Both the position numbers and the translations under genes were made by a program. 7,252 nucleotides of DNA from NCBI GenBank assembly GCA_014796635.1, contig JAAVIK010000001.1:89026-96277 (forward strand). The letters are read 5' to 3'. Shown here in pieces: positions 1-5,216 of the stretch; position 1 is the stretch's first letter, and each line of letters starts with the position of its first letter. This stretch comes from Alistipes sp. (lineage in GTDB: Bacteria; Bacteroidota; Bacteroidia; Bacteroidales; Rikenellaceae). The notes beneath the pieces are model-generated. The model was not told the origin of the DNA. It saw only the letters and a list, made by a program, of their open reading frames with translations, and ran no database searches.

Positions 1-176
1 CCCTCGACCGTGGAGACGGGGAACCCGGGAATCTCCTTGTAATCGATGATGAACTCGGCGTCGATCTGCTCGGCGAAATCGCCGAGACCCGTACCCAAGA
101 CAATTCCCGCCATAGGCACGAACCCGGGAGTACGCTCCCGGATCCAAGCGGCGGTCTTTTTAATTTCCTCGAACAT
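1..176 (-). CDS. Purine nucleoside phosphorylase, N-terminal part (runs off the window)
   Basis: Leftward gene starting at ATG 176-174; only the first 58 codons are inside the window. Purine nucleoside phosphorylase is a cytoplasmic enzyme that splits purine (deoxy)nucleosides with phosphate into base and (deoxy)ribose 1-phosphate in purine salvage. Seen in the sequence: the glycine-rich phosphate-binding segment GIVLGTGLG at residues 24-32 and the family signature IPGFPVSTVEG at 49-59, both typical of the trimeric class I (human-like) PNP family. The family's usual GSG serine is a threonine here (T29), a conservative swap. The start lies inside the end of lpxK, giving a 17-bp overlap in another frame, so the two genes are very probably cotranscribed and translationally coupled. 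A purine-rich GGAAGAAG immediately precedes the ATG. The family is clear; inosine/guanosine versus methylthioadenosine preference cannot be decided from the N-terminus. Confidence 0.9.
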   Translation of the reverse strand, partial: MFEEIKKTAAWIRERTPGFVPMAGIVLGTGLGDFAEQIDAEFIIDYKEIPGFPVSTVE

Positions 177-1203
177 CTTCTTCCAACTTTTGCAGAAAAT
201 CCGTTGCCGAATCCTCTATGAACGAAATATTGATCGGTAAGTAATACAAACTGCGGCGCACCTCGGGCGGAATCTTGGCCCGGTTGACCATCTTGACGGC
301 GTCCTTCTCGGTGGTGACGATGACGGCATCGGGATGCCGGTTCAACAAGGATGCCAATGTTTTCATGTCGCGAACGCGGTAAACATGGTGGTCGTCGAGC
401 GTGACCTCGGCGACGACCTTGTAACGCTCGTGCAGCGTCCTGAGGAACGGCCCGGGGTTGCCGATGCCGGACAGGGCGATGACCGGGCAGCCCTGTGCGA
501 GGGGCTCGTGCGGAACCTCGTCGGCGAAGAGCGGCTGGGGCATGAAGCTTTCGTAACGGGTATAGTAGACCCGCTGGTAAGCGACCTGGATCAAGACCTT
601 GCGCAGAATACGCCGGTCGATGGGCGCCATCTTCTCGGGGCACTTGGTGACGATGAAGTAATGGGCGCGGTAAATCTCGGACGGCAAGTCGCGCAGGGTG
701 CCGACGGGCAACATCCGGTCGTGCTGGATAGGCCGTGTGGCGTCGATCATCAGCACGTTGATCTTGGGCTCGACGTAACGATGCTGGAACCCGTCGTCCA
801 TGATGATGAGGTCGACCTCGGGGTGGTCGTACTGGATGCGCCGGATACCCTCGGACCGCTTCTCGCAGACGACGACGACGGTATCGGGGAACTTGAGCTT
901 GATTTGCAGGGGCTCGTCGCCGACCTCGCGGTAGTGCGACGAGAGGAGCACCTCGCGGTAACCTTTAGTCTTGCGGCCGTAACCGCGCGAAAGGAGCGCG
1001 ATATTATGCTTCTGGGACATATAGGCGATGATCATCTCGGCCATGGGGGTCTTGCCCGTACCGCCGACGGTGATGTTGCCGATGCAGATGATGGGGATAT
1101 CGAAGCGCTCGCTTTTGAGAATGCCCCAATCGAAGAGGCGGTGACGGAAAGTCACCCCCAGCTTATAGAAAAAAGCGATCGGTGCGAGCAGGGCTTTCGA
1201 CAT
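160..1203 (-). CDS. lpxK: Tetraacyldisaccharide 4'-kinase (LpxK)
   Basis: Encodes 347 residues, a normal family length. LpxK transfers phosphate from ATP to the 4' position of the tetraacyldisaccharide 1-phosphate intermediate to give lipid IVA, the sixth step of lipid A synthesis, at the inner face of the inner membrane. Seen: an N-terminal amphipathic/hydrophobic stretch (residues 1-17) suited to membrane association; Walker A VGGTGKTP at 46-53; LSRGYGRKTKGY at 71-82; DDGFQH at 136-141, the family's catalytic/Mg signature; LPVGTLRD at 165-172; and TTEKDAVK at 297-304. The ATG at 1203 is chosen because it sits 7 nt after an AGGAG motif and about 22 nt after a predicted transcription start. 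The stop (TAA, 160-162) lies within the following purine nucleoside phosphorylase gene. Its presence implies an outer membrane with lipid A. No key motif is missing. Confidence 0.96.
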   Translation of the reverse strand: MSKALLAPIAFFYKLGVTFRHRLFDWGILKSERFDIPIICIGNITVGGTGKTPMAEMIIAYMSQKHNIALLSRGYGRKTKGYREVLLSSHYREVGDEPLQIKLKFPDTVVVVCEKRSEGIRRIQYDHPEVDLIIMDDGFQHRYVEPKINVLMIDATRPIQHDRMLPVGTLRDLPSEIYRAHYFIVTKCPEKMAPIDRRILRKVLIQVAYQRVYYTRYESFMPQPLFADEVPHEPLAQGCPVIALSGIGNPGPFLRTLHERYKVVAEVTLDDHHVYRVRDMKTLASLLNRHPDAVIVTTEKDAVKMVNRAKIPPEVRRSLYYLPINISFIEDSATDFLQKLEEDVRGN

Positions 1204-1210
1204 GGTGCGG

Positions 1211-1215
1211 CTCCT
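1211..1215 (-). promoter_or_regulatory. Shine-Dalgarno site of lpxK
   Basis: On the minus strand AGGAG ends 7 nt before the lpxK ATG, a canonical spacing. None of rpsA, the 5'-nucleotidase, the nucleoside kinase or gcvP shows a comparable motif before its start, as is usual in Bacteroidota, so this site stands out and supports the chosen start. Confidence 0.6.
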
Positions 1216-1231
1216 AACTATATGGAGTTTC

Positions 1232-1262
1232 CAAAGATAACCAATTTTTTCGTTACTTCAAA
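1232..1262 (-). promoter_or_regulatory. Bacteroidota-type promoter of lpxK
   Basis: On the minus strand a -33 element TTTG (1259-1262) is separated by 19 bp from a -7 element TATCTTTG (1232-1239), a full match to the Bacteroidota primary sigma consensus TTTG / TAnnTTTG. Transcription would start near 1225, giving a leader of about 20-25 nt for lpxK and the downstream nucleoside phosphorylase. This makes lpxK independent of rpsA transcription. Confidence 0.75.
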
Positions 1263-1644
1263 ATATTTATGCAAATCTTGGGCCGCACTCCCGGCTTCCG
1301 GGGCCGGCGACGAAGCGCAAAGAGGCGCGGAGCGAGCGGATAAGGGTCGGAACGGGGCCCCTGCAGACGAACAGGGCGGGAACCCGCACAGAGACGGCAC
1401 GGGCGACCGAGACAGGGACGGGCAGGACGGGAACCCACACAGAGACGGTACGGGCGACCGAGACAGAGACGAACAGGGCGGGAACCCGCGCAGAGACAGC
1501 ATACACGGCCAAGGCGGGAGCGATCGGGACGGGAGCCCGCACAGAGACGGTCTGTGCGGCTGCGGCGAAGAAGACGGACCGGAAGCTGTCGGGCCGGCTT
1601 TTCGCAGGGGCATAGGGCGATGAGAATACGGCCGTATGCCGACG
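1263..1644. other. Gene-free region between the lpxK promoter and the rpsA terminator
   Basis: About 380 bp with no gene I can recognise. It holds the 51-bp tandem repeat array, a GC-rich flank with an octamer palindrome GGGGCCCC (1354-1361) and an imperfect hairpin CCGGC/GCCGG just upstream, and a perfect 12-bp palindrome ATACGGCCGTAT (1626-1637) next to the rpsA terminator. Frames of 90-315 codons are open here on both strands, but they are Arg/Pro/Cys-rich or Asp/Gly/Arg-rich low-complexity translations, as expected from GC-rich repeats. Confidence 0.6.
1366..1552. repeat. 51-bp tandem repeat array, about 3.7 copies
   Basis: Three full 51-bp units (1366-1416, 1417-1467, 1468-1518) are followed by a fourth whose first ~34 bp still match (1519-1552). 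The best-conserved core reads GGGAACCC followed by CACAGAGACGG (CGCAGAGACAG in unit 3). Units 1 and 2 differ at only about six positions; unit 3 diverges in its last third. The core of each unit contains the small inverted repeat GCGG-n4-CCGC or a variant. The period is a multiple of three, so several frames stay open on both strands through the array, but no frame resembles a known protein. The array lies between the rpsA terminator and the lpxK promoter. It is most likely a non-coding minisatellite-like array; a small repetitive protein cannot be excluded. Confidence 0.85.
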
Positions 1645-1678
1645 AAAAAGGCGCCCGCATGAATCATGCGGGCGCCTT
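1645..1678 (-). terminator. Rho-independent terminator of rpsA
   Basis: A perfect 15-bp inverted repeat with a one-base centre (1648-1678, arms AAGGCGCCCGCATGA and its complement) forms a very GC-rich stem. Read on the minus strand it is followed by a run of five T (1649-1645). It begins 21 bp after the rpsA stop codon, so it should end the rpsA transcript before the repeat array. Confidence 0.9.
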
Positions 1679-1699
1679 GCTGACGGGAACCTCCGGGGA

Positions 1700-3550
1700 T
1701 TACTCCTCGGCGGGCTCCTCTTTCTTGGCTTTCTTGGCGGGAGCTTTCTTGGGCTCCTGTGCCTCGGCGGCCTCCAGCGCGCTCTTCAGTGCGGCGAGAC
1801 CGGCGATATCGCCGAGCGTAGTCTTCTCGACCGAAGCGTTGATCTTCTTGACGGTCGACTTCGTAGCGTCGGCAGCGGCGCGCTTCTCGGCCTTTTCGGC
1901 AGCGATCTCGGCGCGGCGGGCCTCCTCGTAAGTACGGACGTGCGAGAGGGTGATGCGCTTGGTAGCCTTGGAGAACTCGATGATCTTGAAATCGATCTTG
2001 TCGCCGGCCTTGGGGGTCGAACCGTCCTCCTTGGTGAGCTGGCGTGCGGGGCAGAAACCCTCGACGTTCTCGGCCAGCGAGACGACGGCACCCTTGTCGG
2101 TGAGCTCGGTGATGGTACCCTCGTGTACGGAATCGATGGCGAACTTGCCCTCGATCTCGTTCCACGGATTCTCCTCGAGCTGCTTGTGGCCGAGCGACAG
2201 GCGACGGTTGTCCTTGTCGATCTCGAGGACGACGACCTCGATATCGGCACCTACCTGCGTGAACTCGCCGGGGTGCTTGACCTTCTTGGTCCAGCTGAGG
2301 TCGGAGATATGGATCAGACCGTCGATGCCCTCCTCGATCTCGACGAAGACGCCGAAGTTGGTGAAGTTGCGGACCTTGGCCATGGTCTTGGTGCCGACGG
2401 GATACTTGGTCTCGATCTCAGCCCACGGATCGGCCGAAAGCTGCTTGATGCCGAGCGACATCTTGCGCTCCTCGCGGTCGAGGGTGAGGATGACGGCCTC
2501 GACCTCGTCGCCGACCTTCATGAACTCCTGGGCCGAACGCAGGTGCTGGCTCCACGACATCTCGGAGACGTGGATCAGACCCTCGACGCCGGCAGCGATC
2601 TCGACGAAAGCGCCGTAATCGGCCATGACGACGACCTTGCCCTTGACCTTGTCGCCGACCTTGAGGTTCTGGTCGAGCGCCTCCCAAGGATGGGGCGTGA
2701 GCTGCTTGAGACCCAAGGCGATGCGCTTCTTGGCATCGTCGAAGTCGAGGATGACGACTTGGATCTTCTGGTCGAGGGCGACGACCTCCTCGGGGTGGCT
2801 GACGCGGCCCCACGAAAGGTCGGTGATGTGGATCAGACCGTCGACGCCGCCCAGATCGACGAAGACGCCGTAGGAGGTGATGTTCTTGACGGTGCCCTCG
2901 AGAATCTGGCCTTTCTCGAGCTTGGACATGATGACCTGCTTCTGGGCCTCGAGCTCGGCCTCGATGAGGGCCTTATGCGACACGACGACGTTGCGGAACT
3001 CCTGGTTGATCTTGACGACCTTGAACTCCATGGTCTTGTCGACGTAGATGTCGTAATCGCGGATGGGCTTGACGTCGATCTGCGAACCGGGCAGGAACGC
3101 CTCGATGCCGAAGACGTCGACGATCATACCGCCCTTGGTGCGGCACTTGATGTAACCCTTGATGATCTCGTCCTTTTCGAGGGCCTCGTTGACGCGGTCC
3201 CACGACTTGAGCTGACGGGCCTTCTTGTGCGAGAGGGCCAGCTGACCGTTGCGGTCCTCGGCCGAGTCGACGTAGACCTCGATCTTGTCGCCGACCTTGA
3301 GGTCGGGGTTGTAACGGAACTCCGAGACGGGGATGATACCCTCGCTCTTGTAACCGACGTTGACGATGACCTCGCGCTTGGTGAGACCGGTGACGGTACC
3401 CTCGACGACTTCGCCGACGGTGACGTTGGACAACGTTTTGTCATAAGCCGCGGCGATCTCGTCCTTGGGCTGGTTGTAGACGCCCAGATCGTTCTCGAAG
3501 GCGTTCCAGTCGAAATTCTCGTTGGCTACGGTGTTTTTTACTTCTTCCAT
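1700..3550 (-). CDS. rpsA: 30S ribosomal protein S1
   Basis: Encodes 616 residues, slightly longer than the E. coli protein and normal for Bacteroidota. S1 binds mRNA on the small ribosomal subunit and helps unfold and dock messages, which matters in a phylum with few Shine-Dalgarno sites. Six S1 (OB-fold) domains are visible at about residues 43-111, 126-194, 213-283, 298-370, 385-456 and 472-539. Domains 3-5 carry the classic YGVFVDLGGVDGLIH / YGAFVEI / FGVFVEIEEGIDGLIH motifs and are the best conserved; domains 1, 2 and 6 are more diverged, as usual. A charged Ala/Lys/Glu-rich tail (540-616) ends in a Lys-rich then acidic stretch and is likely flexible or helical. The ATG at 3550 is followed at once by an acidic N-terminus. 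No Shine-Dalgarno motif precedes it. The gene is monocistronic, with its own promoter and terminator. Confidence 0.97.
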   Translation of the reverse strand: MEEVKNTVANENFDWNAFENDLGVYNQPKDEIAAAYDKTLSNVTVGEVVEGTVTGLTKREVIVNVGYKSEGIIPVSEFRYNPDLKVGDKIEVYVDSAEDRNGQLALSHKKARQLKSWDRVNEALEKDEIIKGYIKCRTKGGMIVDVFGIEAFLPGSQIDVKPIRDYDIYVDKTMEFKVVKINQEFRNVVVSHKALIEAELEAQKQVIMSKLEKGQILEGTVKNITSYGVFVDLGGVDGLIHITDLSWGRVSHPEEVVALDQKIQVVILDFDDAKKRIALGLKQLTPHPWEALDQNLKVGDKVKGKVVVMADYGAFVEIAAGVEGLIHVSEMSWSQHLRSAQEFMKVGDEVEAVILTLDREERKMSLGIKQLSADPWAEIETKYPVGTKTMAKVRNFTNFGVFVEIEEGIDGLIHISDLSWTKKVKHPGEFTQVGADIEVVVLEIDKDNRRLSLGHKQLEENPWNEIEGKFAIDSVHEGTITELTDKGAVVSLAENVEGFCPARQLTKEDGSTPKAGDKIDFKIIEFSKATKRITLSHVRTYEEARRAEIAAEKAEKRAAADATKSTVKKINASVEKTTLGDIAGLAALKSALEAAEAQEPKKAPAKKAKKEEPAEE

Positions 3551-3637
3551 GATGGAATGTTGGTGCGATGCAATCGCTCGTTAAAAGATTAATAATGTGA
3601 TACTTCCTCGATAAGGCGCACTGCGTGCACAGGGAAA
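3551..3637 (-). promoter_or_regulatory. 5' leader of rpsA with small hairpins
   Basis: From the predicted start near 3637 to the ATG there are about 85 nt of untranslated RNA. On the minus strand it contains GCAC-GCA-GTGC plus a GTGCAC palindrome (around 3619-3631), an A/T-rich middle, and a perfect 5-bp hairpin GCGAT-TGC-ATCGC (3565-3577) ending 14 nt before the start codon. Ribosomal protein S1 is autoregulated at translation in other bacteria, so a structured leader is plausible, but I do not recognise a named motif. Confidence 0.4.
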
Positions 3638-3642
3638 GCGTG

Positions 3643-3674
3643 CAAAAATAAGTTTTTTTCGGGAGAATACCAAA
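3643..3674 (-). promoter_or_regulatory. Bacteroidota-type promoter of rpsA
   Basis: On the minus strand TTTG (3671-3674) lies 20 bp upstream of TATTTTTG (3643-3650), a full match to TAnnTTTG. A second TTTG lies at 3675-3678. The element starts 23 bp after the stop codon of the upstream 5'-nucleotidase gene, so rpsA need not rely on readthrough. Confidence 0.75.
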
Positions 3675-3679
3675 CAAAA

Positions 3680-3712
3680 CGGCGGAATACTCCGGCGGAA
3701 CTACTTCGCCGC
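3680..3712 (-). terminator. Possible weak terminator after the 5'-nucleotidase gene
   Basis: Around the stop codon the minus strand reads GGCGGCGAA, then TTCCGCC, then TTCCGCCG followed by TTTTGTTT. GGCGG can pair with either CCGCC copy; pairing with the second puts a T-rich tract directly after the stem. The stem is short and the T tract is interrupted, and the T tract also overlaps the rpsA -33 region, so termination is likely incomplete if it occurs. Confidence 0.3.
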
Positions 3713-5122
3713 CACGAGAATCCGGCCCCGGACGGAATTGTCGGGGTGCAGGGGCGCGCCGCCGCCCAACTGCCCGATGAGCACGTCGGCCACCCCGGTA
3801 TCGAGAATCGCGCCGTCGGAATATTCCAGTCCGGGGTAATTCCGGAAGATGTAATCGCTCAGAGCGAGGGTATAGACCCGGCCCTCGCGCAGATCGCGGA
3901 AGCGCACGTCGAAAGCCCGGTCGTCGGAATCGACGAGGACGGTATAAGGGGTGGTGAGGATGAGATCGATCCGATGCCCCTCGCGGGTAGGCTCGTTGTA
4001 CTTGGCGACGATCATCCGGCGGATCTGCTCGGGGGTCATCTTCATGACGGCGATACGGGTGCCGAACGGCTCGAGATCGTAGACCCGGGCCCGGCTGACG
4101 TCGCCGGCGGGGATTCCGTCGAGCCGCACGCCGCCCACGTGGTAGACGCCGATCCGGGAACCGGTCTCCTCTGCGATAGCGGAAGCCATCCAATTGGCCA
4201 GTCCGGCCTTGTCGGCCTGTCCGGCGAAAGAACCGATGGTCTCGGTCAGAGCGGGGTCGGCATAATAAGTCTCGACCTTGCGGGCAAAAAGGGAATCGGG
4301 CCGGTAATCGTCCAGAGAGACGAGCCGGAAATCGATGCCGACGACCCTGCGGCCGCGCAGGCGGATGGTAGAGACGCCCACGTTGCGGAGGTTGCGGCCC
4401 GTCTGCGTGAGGAGCGTACCGTTGACCAAGGTATCGAGCTCGACGTGGGTATGGCCCCCCACGACCAGATCGAAGCGGGTTTCCTTGGCCAGCAACTCCA
4501 TGTCGCGGTCGTCGCCCATGTGGGAGAGGAGAATCAGCACGTCGACCTTGGGCCGCAGCTCGGCGGCGTATTTCATGGCCTCGGCCTGCGGATCGGGGAA
4601 CGCCAAGCCGACGAACGACGACTTGTTGCCGGCGGGGTGTCCGGGGCCCTCGTAATTGGTGACGGCGCCGACGATGCCGATGCGGATGCCGCCGCGGCGG
4701 AGGACGGCATAAGGAGCGACCTGCGGGAAAGTACAGGTGTCGCTGATGCAATTGGCGCAGACGACCCGGAACCCGGTGCTGTCGAGCATCCGGCCCAGAT
4801 AGGCCTGCCCGTGGTCGAACTCGTGGTTGCCGAAAGTAGCGGCGTCGTAGCCGAGATCGTTCATCAGCTCGATGACGGGCTTGCCGGGGGCGGGAACCTT
4901 GTCGACGAAAGCGTTGCCGGTCCACCGGTCGCCGGCGTCGACGAGCAGCACGAACTGCGCGGTGTCGCGGCAAGCCTCGACGGCGGCGGCCAACTGCGGG
5001 AAGCGCTGGATGCGGGCGTGGATGTCGTTGGTGGAGAGGACGACGAGCGTACGTTCGCGAGGGGTGCAGGCCGCGGCGAAAAGAACGGCGGCGAAGAAAA
5101 GGGAACGGAAGAAATGTTTCAT
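3701..5122 (-). CDS. 5'-nucleotidase / 2',3'-cyclic phosphodiesterase family lipoprotein
   Basis: Encodes 473 residues from ATG 5122. The start is chosen because it opens a lipoprotein signal peptide: basic MKHFFR, a hydrophobic core, and lipobox LFAAAC with the lipidated cysteine at residue 19. The mature enzyme would be membrane-anchored outside the cytoplasm and would dephosphorylate nucleotides to nucleosides. Residues ~25-250 are a calcineurin-like metallophosphatase: DxH at D33/H35, DAGDR at 62-66, GNHEFDHG at 98-105 (N99 metal ligand, H100 catalytic), H201, and GGHTH with H224/H226. All two-metal ligands are present. Residues ~280-460 are the C-terminal 5'-nucleotidase domain, with GGVR (330-333), DLEPFGT (349-355) and SDYI (422-425). 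The usual Asn of the NGGGIR substrate motif appears as HVGGVR. The gene is divergent to a nucleoside kinase gene, suggesting nucleotide scavenging. UshA-like or CpdB-like specificity cannot be settled. Confidence 0.93.
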   Translation of the reverse strand: MKHFFRSLFFAAVLFAAACTPRERTLVVLSTNDIHARIQRFPQLAAAVEACRDTAQFVLLVDAGDRWTGNAFVDKVPAPGKPVIELMNDLGYDAATFGNHEFDHGQAYLGRMLDSTGFRVVCANCISDTCTFPQVAPYAVLRRGGIRIGIVGAVTNYEGPGHPAGNKSSFVGLAFPDPQAEAMKYAAELRPKVDVLILLSHMGDDRDMELLAKETRFDLVVGGHTHVELDTLVNGTLLTQTGRNLRNVGVSTIRLRGRRVVGIDFRLVSLDDYRPDSLFARKVETYYADPALTETIGSFAGQADKAGLANWMASAIAEETGSRIGVYHVGGVRLDGIPAGDVSRARVYDLEPFGTRIAVMKMTPEQIRRMIVAKYNEPTREGHRIDLILTTPYTVLVDSDDRAFDVRFRDLREGRVYTLALSDYIFRNYPGLEYSDGAILDTGVADVLIGQLGGGAPLHPDNSVRGRILVAAK

Positions 5123-5160
5123 AAAAACGGTTTTAATGGCCGATATGGAATCGGGATGCC

Positions 5161-5168
5161 CAAAATTA
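5161..5168 (-). promoter_or_regulatory. -7 element of the 5'-nucleotidase gene promoter
   Basis: TAATTTTG on the minus strand matches TAnnTTTG and lies 38 bp before the ATG. No clear TTTG is found 19-21 bp upstream, so the -33 half is weak or the promoter needs an activator. It overlaps one arm of the dyad at 5162-5180. Confidence 0.5.
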
Positions 5169-5180
5169 CAAAATAATTTT
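5162..5180. repeat. AT-rich dyad between divergent promoters, candidate operator
   Basis: Perfect inverted repeat AAAATTA-n5-TAATTTT. One arm lies within the -7 element of the leftward 5'-nucleotidase promoter and the other ends one base before the candidate -7 element of the rightward kinase promoter. A protein binding here could affect both. In so A/T-rich a stretch a chance dyad is also possible. Confidence 0.35.
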
Positions 5181-5181
5181 C

Positions 5182-5189
5182 TATCTTTA
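5182..5189 (+). promoter_or_regulatory. Candidate -7 element of the nucleoside kinase gene
   Basis: TATCTTTA matches seven of eight positions of the frequent Bacteroidota form TATCTTTG and lies 27 bp before the ATG, giving a leader of about 20 nt. No TTTG is seen at the -33 distance. It is the best candidate in the 94-bp intergenic region for rightward transcription. Confidence 0.4.
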
Positions 5190-5216
5190 CGTGTTGTATT
5201 GCGAATAATCGACCCT

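Noticed and set aside
1366..1552. CRISPR array
   Set aside because: The units are contiguous tandem copies with no unique spacers between constant repeats, and no cas gene is present.
334..1623. 429-codon plus-strand frame antisense to lpxK and through the repeats
   Set aside because: The first part is the complement of an intact lpxK with all its motifs, and the composition is Asp/Gly/Val-rich noise. Only the repeat portion is kept as a low-interest question.
1253..1660. 135-codon minus-strand frame with Cys/Arg-rich 17-residue repeats
   Set aside because: It would start inside the rpsA terminator stem and end in the lpxK promoter, has no promoter of its own, and all minus frames are open here because the period is a multiple of three.
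1940..3592. 550-codon open frame antisense to rpsA (plus strand)
   Set aside because: It mirrors rpsA almost exactly, is a Leu/Asp/Val-rich low-complexity translation expected from the complement of a GC-rich gene, and has no matching motif.
4872..5216. Upstream extension of the kinase frame to ATG 4872
   Set aside because: It reads antisense through the 5'-nucleotidase signal peptide region and both promoters. The TGS domain begins at the ATG at 5217.
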